The notes below the pieces were generated by a model that saw only the letters and a program-made list of their open reading frames with translations, made no database searches and was not told the DNA's origin. DNA of 64,000 nt from DASWJZ01 sp963761005 (GTDB lineage: Bacteria > Pseudomonadota > Alphaproteobacteria > Rhizobiales > Afifellaceae): NCBI GenBank assembly GCA_963761005.1, contig CAVXFK010000015.1, positions 62,001-126,000 on the forward strand, written 5' to 3'. Positions 23,568-32,431 of this stretch are shown in pieces. The stretch's first letter is position 1. Each line of letters starts with the position of its first letter. The translations under genes were made by a program, and so were the position numbers.

Positions 23568-24701
23568 ATGGCAACGAAGAAACGGGCCCCTCGCAAAGGC
23601 GGAAGGGCGCCCTCGAACGAGCTTCCGCTGACGCCCGACGAACTCCTGAAACGCGACAACATCGCAGCAGCCGAGGCGCTTCCCGGCGAGCTTGCCGAGC
23701 GCTTTCGCACGCGGCGACTCGTCGTGTCCGGCGCGGCGAAGCTTGCCGGACCGGAAGCGGTCGGAACGCGAGACAATGCAGCCTTGGAGTGGCGGCTTCC
23801 GGCGGGCGCCGTCATCGGCCGCCCCGGCCAGACGGCAAGCCGGCTAAGGCCGTCCCCCGGACGCGCAGCCGCGCTGGCGACCACGAAACCGTATCGCCCC
23901 TCTTGGGCCGATCACATCCACCATCCCAAGCTCACCGTTCCACCGTCGTGGGCGCGCGGGCCGGTCAGCCGCGACGGAAAGACGGGCGAGGTCTATTGGG
24001 GCGTCTATCCGCCGGAAGACCGCGCCATCTACTATCCGAGCGGGTACCCGTGGCAATGCATCGGCAAGGTCTACGTCTGGAACGATGCAAGCGCGTCGAA
24101 CTGGGCGTGGTGGGGAAGCGGCGTCCTCATCGGGCCGCGTCTCGTGCTGACCGCAGGGCACGTCGTCCCCTGGGATGCCAACACGTGGATGATGCGGTTC
24201 ATCCCCGCCTACTACGATGGATCGTCGGTGCTCGGCGCCGGCGTCGAATCCTACGTCTCCGACGCACGCGGCTGGGACGTGAGCTACATAAGCCGCCTAC
24301 CCGATGCCTACGACATCGCAATTCTGCGGCTCTTCGACCCGCTCGGCAGCTGGGTCGGTCATTTCGGCAGCAAGCCCTACTCCTCGAATTACATCAACGG
24401 CCGCTGGAACCTGACCGGCTATCCAAGCGCGATTGCGTCTGCGCAGCGCCCCTCCTACCAGCTCGGCATCGACGTCCTCGGCACGAAGCCGGAAAGCACG
24501 GCCTTGGAGATCGACCATCACGGCGATTCCACCGGCGGCGATTCCGGCGGGCCATTTTGGGCGACGTGGTCGGACGGCTTCCCCTATGCGATCGGAACGG
24601 TCAGCGGCGGCTACGCGAACTCGACCGAGGACAACAACGTCGCGGCGGGCGGAGACGCGTTGGTCGACCTCGTCCGCTGGGGGTTGGCAAATTGGCCATG
24701 A
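23568..24701 (+). CDS. Trypsin-like serine protease (S1/V8-like) without visible signal peptide
   Basis: The ATG at 23568 has GGAGG five bases upstream. The 377-residue protein has a basic N-terminal region (MATKKRAPRKGGRAPS) and about 100 residues without a recognised domain before a chymotrypsin-fold protease. The triad is clear: His in RLVLTAGHVVPWD (about residue 203), Asp in PDAYDIAILRLF (about 246) and Ser in GGDSGGPFWATW (about 326). No classical hydrophobic signal peptide is present, so it may be a pro-enzyme exported by another route. The overall shape resembles glutamyl endopeptidase-like proteins. It is monocistronic. Confidence 0.88.
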   Translation: MATKKRAPRKGGRAPSNELPLTPDELLKRDNIAAAEALPGELAERFRTRRLVVSGAAKLAGPEAVGTRDNAALEWRLPAGAVIGRPGQTASRLRPSPGRAAALATTKPYRPSWADHIHHPKLTVPPSWARGPVSRDGKTGEVYWGVYPPEDRAIYYPSGYPWQCIGKVYVWNDASASNWAWWGSGVLIGPRLVLTAGHVVPWDANTWMMRFIPAYYDGSSVLGAGVESYVSDARGWDVSYISRLPDAYDIAILRLFDPLGSWVGHFGSKPYSSNYINGRWNLTGYPSAIASAQRPSYQLGIDVLGTKPESTALEIDHHGDSTGGDSGGPFWATWSDGFPYAIGTVSGGYANSTEDNNVAAGGDALVDLVRWGLANWP

Positions 24702-24711
24702 TTGGGCGATT

Positions 24712-24740
24712 CGCCCGGCGCGGCCGCACCTCGCCGGGCG
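24712..24740. terminator. Hairpin between convergent genes
   Basis: The arms CGCCCGGC and GCCGGGCG pair perfectly over 8 bp with a 13-base loop, between the 3' end of the serine protease gene and the 3' end of hupE. It may terminate both, although a T-tract is lacking. Confidence 0.45.
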
Positions 24741-24759
24741 GATATCTCGTCGGCTTGAG

Positions 24760-25365
24760 TTAGACGAGGCCGGTCAGGACACCGATCCCGGCGAGCGCGA
24801 CGGCGACGCCGCCGGCCTGCGTGATCCGATGTGAGGTAAGCTGGCCGGTCTTGCCGATCGCAAGGCCGATACCGATGCCGACGAGATGCAGGAGGCCGGT
24901 GGCTGCGACGAAGCCCGCCGCGTAGGCCGCGCCCGCTGCGTCGAGCGGCATCTCGGTGCCGTGCGCGTGGCCATGGAAGACCGCGAAGAGCCCGACCATA
25001 GCCATCGCCGCGGTGAGCGGCCAATTCCATTTCACCGCGACCGCAATTCCGAGCACCACGATCGAAAGCGCGATCCCGACTTCCACGAACGGAAGCGGGA
25101 AGCCGAGAATGCCGAGCGTCCCGCCGACCACCATGAACCCCATGAAGGTGAGCGGCACGGCCCAGAGCGCGCGTCCACCGAGATTGGCCGCGAAGATGCC
25201 GACGGCGACCATTGCGAGGATATGGTCGATTCCACTGATCGGATGAGCGAAGCCGTGCACGAAGCCGTGCGTGCTGCCGACGCCGATGTGAGCGAATGCG
25301 AGGGTCGGCGCGAGCGCGGCGAGCGCCGCCAGGCCAAGACGCAATGAACGATGCTTCGATGACAT
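24760..25365 (-). CDS. hupE: HupE/UreJ family nickel permease
   Basis: The ATG at 25365 is preceded by GGAGGGG and starts a 201-residue membrane protein with a signal-like first helix (ending APTLAFA-H). HupE/UreJ proteins are nickel importers or energy-independent diffusion facilitators. The metal-binding motif is present early (HIGVGSTHGFVHGFAHPISG, with several His and Asp in GIDHILAMVAVG) and again in VFHGHAHGTEMPLDAAGAAY. Five further hydrophobic helices follow. It lies at the 3' end of the hyp cluster behind nikR, with its own NikR operator about 36-64 bp upstream. Confidence 0.92.
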   Translation of the reverse strand: MSSKHRSLRLGLAALAALAPTLAFAHIGVGSTHGFVHGFAHPISGIDHILAMVAVGIFAANLGGRALWAVPLTFMGFMVVGGTLGILGFPLPFVEVGIALSIVVLGIAVAVKWNWPLTAAMAMVGLFAVFHGHAHGTEMPLDAAGAAYAAGFVAATGLLHLVGIGIGLAIGKTGQLTSHRITQAGGVAVALAGIGVLTGLV

Positions 25366-25401
25366 GAGGCCCCTCCGATGGGTCGGACCGCCGACCCGCT
25401 G

Positions 25402-25429
25402 GTATGACGAATAGACGAAAAACGCATAC
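25402..25429. promoter_or_regulatory. NikR operator in front of hupE
   Basis: The sequence GTATGA-N16-GCATAC matches the known NikR site GTATGA-N16-TCATAC at 11 of 12 defined positions with the exact 16-base spacer. It lies in the gap between nikR and hupE, 37-64 bp upstream of the hupE start, a good place for Ni-dependent repression of a nickel importer. Confidence 0.7.
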
Positions 25430-25530
25430 GCGATCGAGGCGGACCGCGCACGCCCTTTCTTTGTGCAATGCGCCGGTTTTTCGGCTGATCTCTTGGGCAA
25501 CCCTATCGTGCGAGCGAAGCGGCGATTCTC

Positions 25531-26007
25531 TCAGCGGTGGCGATGCAGCTGGTGGTGCTCGTGCGGGTGTGAGCCGCCGACGCCGTGCGCGTGCGTCTCA
25601 ACGACATGGTCGACCGGCACCATCACGAGTTGGCCGTGGCGGATGTTGCGCTCCGCGATGACGTGCTCGGCGAGGTGCTTCACGCTCGCCGTCTTCCCGC
25701 GCAGCACCGCAACTTCCATGCAGCTCTCGTGATCGAGGTGCACGTGCAGCGTTGAGAGCGTGAGATCGTGGTGGTCGTGGAAGATCTGCGTCAGCCGCTT
25801 CGAGAGCTCGCGCGCATGGTGATCGTAGACATAGACCAGCGCTGCGACACAGTTCTTTGCCGTGCCTGCGTCGATGACGCTCTCCCTGACGCCGGCGCGC
25901 GCCAGGTCGCGGATCGCCTCCGAGCGGTTCTGGTAGCCGCGCGCTTTGATCAGCGCGTCGAGATCGTGCATCAGGTCGTCGTCGAGCGTCACCGTCACCC
26001 GCTGCAT
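25531..26007 (-). CDS. nikR: Nickel-responsive regulator NikR with His-rich tail
   Basis: NikR is a ribbon-helix-helix repressor that binds DNA when loaded with nickel. The ATG at 26007 gives a 158-residue protein: residues 1-45 are the DNA-binding part (MQRVTVTLDDDLMHDLDAL), and the C-terminal ACT-like domain has the nickel ligands in LSTLHVHLDHESCMEVAV (two His and Cys) plus an upstream His in HDHHDLTLS. Unlike standard NikR (about 130-140 residues) it ends with a histidine-rich tail (HAHGVGGSHPHEHHQLHRHR) that could buffer nickel. It follows hypB with an 80-bp gap and probably controls hupE. Confidence 0.92.
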   Translation of the reverse strand: MQRVTVTLDDDLMHDLDALIKARGYQNRSEAIRDLARAGVRESVIDAGTAKNCVAALVYVYDHHARELSKRLTQIFHDHHDLTLSTLHVHLDHESCMEVAVLRGKTASVKHLAEHVIAERNIRHGQLVMVPVDHVVETHAHGVGGSHPHEHHQLHRHR

Positions 26008-26087
26008 GGCATCCTCCCGACGCGGACGCGGCGTCCGCTGAGCCGGGGGTAGCATGCGCGGGCCGGAAGGCGAAGCCGGCGCGGCGG

Positions 26088-26944
26088 CTACACCAGCGCG
26101 GCCTCTCGCACGGTCGCGGCTTCGCGGCGGAGCCAGCCGTACCACGCGTCGAGCCCCTCCCCGGTCTTCGCCGAAAGCCGAAAGACGGCGATCTCCGGGT
26201 TGACTGCGCGCGCGTTGCCGATCGCACGCGCCACGTCGAAATCGACATGCGGCAGAAGATCGACCTTGTTCAGGATCATCACGTCGGCGGCGCGGAACAT
26301 GTGCGGATATTTGAGCGGCTTGTCCTCGCCTTCCGTGACGGAGAGGATCACGACCTTGGCGCGCTCGCCGAGATCGAAGAGCGCGGGGCAGACGAGGTTG
26401 CCGACGTTCTCGATCAGGAGCACCGAGCCGGCCTTAGGCCTCAGCTCCGAGACGCCGCGCGCCACCATGTCGGCTTCGAGATGGCAGCCGGAACCGGTGT
26501 TGATCTGCACGACGGGCGCCCCGGCCGCGCGGATGCGCTCGGCGTCGTTCGCCGTCGCCTGATCGCCTTCGAGCACCGAGAGCGACAGCTCGCCCTTGAG
26601 ATCGCGGATCGTGCGCTCAAGCAGCGTGGTCTTGCCGGAGCCCGGCGCCGAGACAAGGTTCACCGCAAGAATCTCGCGCCCGGCAAACCAGGCACGGTTC
26701 TTCTCCGCGAGCGCGTCGTTCTTGGCGAGGATGCGCGTCTCGAGATCGACCGTCGTGCCGGCACCGGCATGCGCGTGCGAATGGCTATGCGCATGCGCGT
26801 GCGTCGTGCCCATCGTTGTGGTCGATGCCCATGGGCGTGGTGATGATGATGACGGCCATCGCGCGAAAGCACCGTCTCCGTCTTGGTTTGGAGGTTGAGC
26901 ACGGTCGTCGTCGCGCCCTCGCCGCAGCCGCAGGTTCCGCACAT
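26088..26944 (-). pseudogene. hypB: Hydrogenase nickel incorporation GTPase HypB, frameshifted in His-rich region
   Basis: The start at 26944 gives MCGTCGCGEGATTTVLNLQT, the N-terminal CxxCGC metal motif. The frame then breaks in the His-rich segment. The G domain is intact in another frame: VSAPGSGKTTLLERT (P-loop), EGDQATANDAERI, NTGSGCHLEADMVARG and LNKVDLLPHVDFD. Two single-base insertions near 26825 and 26803, net +2 (or one missing base), would restore the His-rich run HGHDHNDGHDHAHAHSHSH and a 284-residue protein. HypB delivers nickel to hydrogenase with HypA. Overlaps hypA by one base. Confidence 0.85.
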
Positions 26945-27282
26945 CAGGCTGCCTCCTCCAGGTCCATGGATTTGACGTTGAGCTCCTCGCCCGCAAGCCG
27001 CGCCACCCGGCGCGAGCCGCAGGCGCAGGCGTCGAACAAGGTTGCCGTCGGAAATTCCGCGCCGCAATCCAAGCAGCGCGCCCGCCCCTCGATCTCGTTG
27101 ATGTCGAGCGCGGCGCCCTCAAGCGCCGTTCCCTGCGTGGCAACGTCGAAGCAGAAGGCGACCGCGTCGGGCACCACGCCCGAGAGCTTCCCGATTTCCA
27201 GTGTCACGCGCCGCACGCGACGGCCGTTCGCTGCGTCGCCGACGATGGCGACGATGTTGCGCGTGATCGAAAGCTCGTGCAT
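26944..27282 (-). CDS. hypA: Hydrogenase/urease nickel incorporation protein HypA
   Basis: The 112-residue protein starts MHELSITRNIVAIV, with the nickel-binding His2, and has the zinc ribbon CLDCGAEF and CACGSRRV near residues 70-92. HypA hands nickel to HypB or to the hydrogenase large subunit in the cytoplasm. The sequence and length are normal. It begins 12 bp after hypE ends and overlaps the hypB start by one base, so the genes are likely translationally coupled. Confidence 0.94.
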   Translation of the reverse strand: MHELSITRNIVAIVGDAANGRRVRRVTLEIGKLSGVVPDAVAFCFDVATQGTALEGAALDINEIEGRARCLDCGAEFPTATLFDACACGSRRVARLAGEELNVKSMDLEEAA

Positions 27283-27294
27283 CGCGCCACGACC

Positions 27295-28362
27295 TCAGCA
27301 GATACGCGGTAGCTGCTCGCCGACCAGCATGTCGACGATGCGCTTTCCCCCGAACACCGTCTGCATGGTGACGCGGCCCGCGAGTCCGTCCACCACTCTT
27401 CCGATGATGCTCGCGCCGCTCCCGAGCGGATGCGCCTGCATCGCAGCGAGCGCGACTTCCGCTTCCTCCGGCGGCGTGACGACGACGATCTTCCCCTCGT
27501 TGGCGAGATAAAGCGGATCGAGCCCGAGGATCTCGCAGAACGCCTTCACCTCCGTACGGATCGGCGTCGCCGCCTCGTCGATCTCGATCGCGACCTGCGA
27601 GGCGTCGGCGATCTCGTTCAGCACCGTCGCCGCGCCGCCACGCGTCGCGTCGCGCATGAAGCGTACGCCCGGCGCCGCTTCGATCAGCGCCTCGATCAGG
27701 CCGTTGAGCGGCGCGCAGTCGCTTTCAATGGGCGTTTCGAGCGCCAAGTCGCCCCGCGCGCCGAGGATGGCCGCGCCGTGGTCGCCGAGAAGCCCGTTGA
27801 CGAGCACCGCATCGCCCGGCCGCGCCAGATGTGCGCCAAGCTGGCGCTCAGGCGCGATCACCCCGACGCCAGTCGTGGTGATGAAGAGCTTGTCGCACGC
27901 GCCCTTCTGAACGACCTTGGTGTCGCCCGTTGCGATCGCGACGCCGGCTTCCGCCGCCGCCCGCGCCATCGATTGCGCGATCGTGCGCAGCGTCTCGATC
28001 GGCACGCCCTCCTCGATGATGACGGCGCAGGAGAGATAAAGCGGCACCGCGCCGCCGACCGCGAGATCGTTGACCGTGCCGCAGACCGCGAGCTTGCCGA
28101 TGTCGCCGCCCGGGAAGAACAGCGGATCGACGACGAAGGAATCGGTCGTGAAGGCAAGCCGGTCGCCCCGCGCCGCAAGTTCCGAAAGATCGAAGCGCGC
28201 CTGGTCCTCGAGCGGCGCCAGCGCCGGGTTGTCGAAGGCGCCGACGAAGACGTCGTCGATCAGATCCTTCATCGCCTTGCCGCCGCCGCCATGGGCGAGC
28301 GTCACGGTCGGGACGTTGACCCGGCCGCGCGGCCGCGTGCGAATGAGCGGAACGACGTTCAC
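27295..28362 (-). CDS. hypE: Hydrogenase maturation carbamoyl dehydratase HypE
   Basis: The start at GTG 28362 overlaps the hypD stop by four bases. The 355-residue protein has the AIR synthase-related fold: TLAHGGGGKAMKDLIDDVF, TTDSFVVDPLFFPGGDIGKL with the ATP-binding Asp, and the C-terminal tail GEQLPRIC. The last Cys is the residue that is carbamoylated by HypF and dehydrated to a thiocyanate, which supplies the CN ligand. All necessary parts are present and in frame, so this component seems functional. Confidence 0.95.
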   Translation of the reverse strand: MNVVPLIRTRPRGRVNVPTVTLAHGGGGKAMKDLIDDVFVGAFDNPALAPLEDQARFDLSELAARGDRLAFTTDSFVVDPLFFPGGDIGKLAVCGTVNDLAVGGAVPLYLSCAVIIEEGVPIETLRTIAQSMARAAAEAGVAIATGDTKVVQKGACDKLFITTTGVGVIAPERQLGAHLARPGDAVLVNGLLGDHGAAILGARGDLALETPIESDCAPLNGLIEALIEAAPGVRFMRDATRGGAATVLNEIADASQVAIEIDEAATPIRTEVKAFCEILGLDPLYLANEGKIVVVTPPEEAEVALAAMQAHPLGSGASIIGRVVDGLAGRVTMQTVFGGKRIVDMLVGEQLPRIC

Positions 28363-29486
28363 GCCGCGCCTGCCCGTTTCACGCCGCCGTACTGGTAGTA
28401 GGCCGCGCACGCGCCCTCCGGCGAAACCATCAGCGCGCCGACCGGCGTCTCCGGCGTACACGCGGTGCCGAACACCTTGCACTGCCAGGGCTTGATCATA
28501 CCCTTCAGCACCTCGCCGCACTGGCACGACGCCGGGTCGGCGATCTTCACGCCGGGAATCGCGAACTTCCGCTCCGCGTCGAAACGCGCGTATTCCTCGC
28601 GCAGCCTGACGCCGGAATGGTCGATCGAGCCGAGCCCGCGCCACTCGAAGAACTCACGCAGCTCGTAGACCTTGGCGACGGCGGTAAGCGCCTGCGCATT
28701 TCCAGCCTCTGGCACGATCCGCGCATATTGGTTCTCGATATCCGCGCGGCCCTCTTTGATCTGCTTCAGCACCATCCAGATCGATTGCAGCACGTCGAGC
28801 GGCTCGAAGCCCGCGATCACCATCGGCTTCTTGTAGAAGCGCGCGATGAACTCGTAGGGCGCGGTGCCAATCACCATCGACACGTGGCCCGGCCCGAGGA
28901 AGCCGTCGAGCTTCAGGTCCGGACTATCGAGGATCGCCTTGATGGTCGGCACGATGGTGATGTGGTTGCAGAAGACCGAGAAGTTGGTGATTCCCTCGCG
29001 CTCCGCTTGCAGGACCGTTAGCGCAGTCGAAGGCATAGTCGTCTCGAAACCGATGGCGAAGAAGACGACATCCTTGTCCGGATGCTTGCGCGCGATCTGA
29101 AGCGCATCCATCGGCGAATAGACCATGCGCACGTCGCCGCCGTCGGCCTTGACCTGCATCAGGCTCTTGCTTGAGCCAGGCACCCGCATCGCGTCGCCGA
29201 AGGTCGTGAAGATCACTTCGGGGCGCTCCGCGATCGCAACGCAATCGTCGACGCGGCCCATCGGCAAGACGCAGACCGGGCAGCCCGGCCCGTGCACCAG
29301 CTCGATCGCCTTCGGCAGCATCCCTTCGATCCCGTAGCGGAAGATCGAATGCGTGTGCCCGCCGCAGATCTCCATGAGGTGGATCGGCCGCTGCTTCGCG
29401 ATATCGATCTCGGAGACCAGGCGCTCGATCTCGGCGACGAGGAACTTGGCCTTCTCGCCGTCGCGGAACTCGTCGACGTATTTCAT
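28359..29486 (-). CDS. hypD: Hydrogenase maturation Fe-S protein HypD
   Basis: The ATG at 29486 has GGAG upstream and gives a 375-residue protein. Key cysteines are in LMEICGGHTHSIFRYGI (Cys about residue 36), HGPGCPVCVLP (CPxC about 64-67) and the [4Fe-4S] cluster region with CQCGEVLKGMIKPWQC and CTPE. HypD transfers the Fe(CN)2CO unit with HypC. The sequence GFETTMPSTALTVL and GPGHVSMVIGT are other family marks. It lies 14 bp after hypC and overlaps hypE. Confidence 0.95.
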   Translation of the reverse strand: MKYVDEFRDGEKAKFLVAEIERLVSEIDIAKQRPIHLMEICGGHTHSIFRYGIEGMLPKAIELVHGPGCPVCVLPMGRVDDCVAIAERPEVIFTTFGDAMRVPGSSKSLMQVKADGGDVRMVYSPMDALQIARKHPDKDVVFFAIGFETTMPSTALTVLQAEREGITNFSVFCNHITIVPTIKAILDSPDLKLDGFLGPGHVSMVIGTAPYEFIARFYKKPMVIAGFEPLDVLQSIWMVLKQIKEGRADIENQYARIVPEAGNAQALTAVAKVYELREFFEWRGLGSIDHSGVRLREEYARFDAERKFAIPGVKIADPASCQCGEVLKGMIKPWQCKVFGTACTPETPVGALMVSPEGACAAYYQYGGVKRAGAA

Positions 29487-29500
29487 GGCGCGAGCTCCTT

Positions 29501-29797
29501 CTACCGAGCGTCCGCGAGCGCCGCGGACGAGGCGCGCATCGCCTCGACCTCCGCCTGCGCCTCGCCGAGCTCGGTCAAGATTTTCAGCGTCTCCATGGCC
29601 TGCTCCTCGTCGATACGGCTCATGGCGAAGCCGACATGGATCAGGACCCAGTCGCCGACGCAATCCTCGATCGGGTGCGCGTCATCGACGACGCAGACCA
29701 TGTTGATCTGCCGCCTGACGCCGCCGATGTCGACGGTGGCCAGCATCTTCTCCTTATCGTCGATCTTGACGATCAGGCCGGGAATGCCGAGGCACAT
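29501..29797 (-). CDS. hypC: Hydrogenase maturation chaperone HypC
   Basis: The product starts MCLGIPGLIVKIDDKEKMLA, with Cys2 that binds the iron-ligand intermediate, and has the core DIGGVRRQINMVCV and GDWVLIHVGFAMSRIDEEQA. At 98 residues it is about 15-20 longer than most HypC, with a C-terminal helical extension (ELGEAQAEVEAMRASSAALA). HypC works with HypD to build and pass the Fe(CN)2CO group. The start overlaps the 3' end of hypF. Confidence 0.93.
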   Translation of the reverse strand: MCLGIPGLIVKIDDKEKMLATVDIGGVRRQINMVCVVDDAHPIEDCVGDWVLIHVGFAMSRIDEEQAMETLKILTELGEAQAEVEAMRASSAALADAR

Positions 29798-32241
29798 TGC
29801 GTGTCTCCTTCCGTCTGGTTGGTGTTTTTCTCGACGAGCGTCGCGGCGGCGATCGCCGCCTGGCCGAGCGCCAGGCCCGCCGTCGTTCGCGGGAACGCGG
29901 GAATGCGAAAGCACGCGAAATCCGTCCGCCTGAAGGCGGCCGTGGATTTCCTCGAAGAGCACGCGATTCTGGAAGCAGCCGCCGCAGAGCGCCACCGTGT
30001 CGAAGCGCGGGCCTGTCCCGCCGTCGTGGCGCGCGAGCTTCCGCGCCATCGCGGTAACCGCAATGGCGAGACCTTTGTGGAAGCGCGCCGCGATGACCGG
30101 CGCAGGCGTCTTCCGCATCAGATCGACGAGCAGCGCATTCCACATCGCGAGCGGATCGATCGCGTGGAGCCCGCTGCCTTGGAGATTGCCGATCGCGAAC
30201 GGATAGGCGCGCGCCTCGTCCTCTTCGCGAAGAGTGTCGCTCGTCTACCAGCGCCTCGAGCTTCGCCGCCGCTTCGCCCTCGTAGGCTTGCCGCTCGAAC
30301 GATATGCCGAGCGCCGCGGCGACCGCGTCGAAGAGCCGGCCGCAGGACGAGGCGAGCGGCGAATTGATGCCGTTCCGGATCATGGCGTCCAGCGTCGCAC
30401 GCGGCCGCACGGCAAGCCTTTGATGAAGCTCAAGTTCGGAAAACTCCGCCGAGAGCTGCGCCCAGCCCATCCCGGCCATCAGATGCGCGTAGAGGTTCCG
30501 CCACGGCTCGCGCACCGCCTGCGCGCCGCCGGGCATCGCGACCGGCTTGAACGTGCCGAGACGCTCGTAGCCCCGGTAGTCGGCAGACAGGAACTCGCCG
30601 CCCCAGATCGTGCCCCCCGGGGCATCATCTCCGCCATAGCCGAGGCCGTCGAGCACGATGCCGAGCACCGGCCGCGCGCTGAGCGGATAGCCGTTCTCCG
30701 CCAGGCAGGCCGCGACATGGGCGTGATGATGCTGCACCTCGATCAGCGGCAGGCGTTCCGTCGCAGCGCGTGCCCGCGCGAGCTTCGTCGAGAGATATTC
30801 GGGGTGGCGGTCGGCAACGAGCGCAGCGGGCTGATGGTCGAAAAGCTCGGTGTAGAGCGCCAGGTTGCGGCAGTAGTCGTCGTAGGTCGCCAGGTCTTCC
30901 AGATCGCCCTGGTGCTGCGAGAGCACCGCCTCGCCATTCTTCACGAGGCAGAAGGTCGCCTTCAGCTCGCCGCCGAGCGCGAGGATTTGCGGCGCTGCCT
31001 CCAATCCTTCGGGAAGCCTGATCGGCGCGGGCGCATAGCCGCGCGCCCGGCGGAGAAGCCGCGGCGCGCCCGCCATGAAGCGCACGACGGAATCGTCGAC
31101 GCGGTTCGCGATCGCGCGATTGTGGATCAGCGCATAGGGCGCGATTCCGAGAAGCCGCGTTCGCGCGTCGTCATCGTCGATGACCTGCGGCTCGTCGGAA
31201 AGGTTGCCGCTCGTCATCACCACCGGGTCGGTCCGTGTCGCGAAGCAGAAGAAGATGAAGCGGCGTGGTCGGCAGCATGAAGCCCAAAGTTTTCAGCCCT
31301 GGCGCTACCGCGTCGGGGAGCCGCTCGGGACCGGTCGCGTCGAGCAGAACGATCGGCGCCTCGGGGCTCGTGAGAAGCGCCTCCTCCGCCGGACCCACGC
31401 GGCAATAGCGGCGGACGATGTCGAGGTCGCGCGCCATCAAGGCGAAAGGCTTGGCGTCGCGCCGCTTCGCGGTGCGCAGGCGTTCGACCGCTTCGGCATT
31501 GGTCGCGTCGCAGGCGAGGTGGTAGCCGCCGAGCCCCTTGATGGCGACGATCTCGCCCTTCTGGATCAGGCTGCCGGCGGAATCCAAATCGTCGAGCATC
31601 GAGTCTCGGCCGATGCTGACCGCCGCGCCGTCCAACCGGACGAGCGTCGCGTGCGGCCCGCAGGTCGGACAGGCGATCGCCTCGGCATGGAATCTCCGGT
31701 CGCGCGGATCGCGATATTCTTCGAGGCACGCGTCGCAGAGCGGGAACGCCGCCATCGTGGTCATCGCGCGGTCGTAGGGAATGCCCTCGACGATCGTAAG
31801 CCGCGGTCCGCAGTGCGTGCAGTTGGTGAAGGGATAGCGGTGGCGCCGCTCCGCGGGATCGAGCACCTCCGCAGCGCAGGCCGGGCAGATCGCGGCGTCC
31901 GGCGAGACTTGCGTCTGCGCCATCCCGCCGACGCTTTCGACGATGCGAAAGTCCGCGGGCAGAGCGCCTAAGAAATCGCGCGTCTCCACCGCCTCGATCG
32001 ACGCCAGCGGCGGCGGTTCCGATCTGATGCGCGCGACGAAGTCGGCGATGTCCGCCGCCCCTCCCCGCACCCGGATCAGGACACCCTCCGCGTCGTTCAG
32101 CACCTCGCCGGCGAGTCCGAGATCGGTCGCAAGCCGCCACACGTTCGGTCGGAACCCGACGCCCTGCACGCGCCCGCGCACACGGATTTCCACGGCCGCC
32201 AGCTCCGGCTCGGGGAAAGACCGCTGCGGATGAACATTCAC
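29773..32241 (-). pseudogene. hypF: Carbamoyltransferase HypF, three frameshifts
   Basis: HypF makes the carbamoyl group used for CN ligands. The N-terminal acylphosphatase domain (IRVRGRVQGVGFRPNVWRLA), two zinc fingers (CPACAAEVLD and CTHCGPRLTI, CDACLEEYRD and CPTCGPHATL) and the Sua5/YrdC domain are in one frame. The Kae1-like carbamoyltransferase core (VVMTSGNLSDEP, then HHAHVAACLAENGY) is in a second frame. VALCGGCFQNRVLFEEI is in a third, and the last part in a fourth. Single extra bases near 31232, 30239 and 29876 account for all breaks; ignoring them gives 821 residues, a normal HypF. I place the start at GTG 32241 after GAGGA; an in-frame ATG lies at 32301. Confidence 0.88.
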
Positions 32242-32431
32242 CGGCGCGATTCCTCTAAAAGGCTCGCGGGAACTCAATTGCGCAGTCCCCCGATCCTTCA
32301 TCTGGCCGCCCCTGTCAATTCAGACATATGCGCGCCCGCCGACGGCTGCACAGCCAGGCCGCGGAGAAGTGTCATAACGTCGTCATGGAAGGCCAGCATC
32401 GCTTGCCGCTTGGGGGGTGGCCGCCGGCGGC

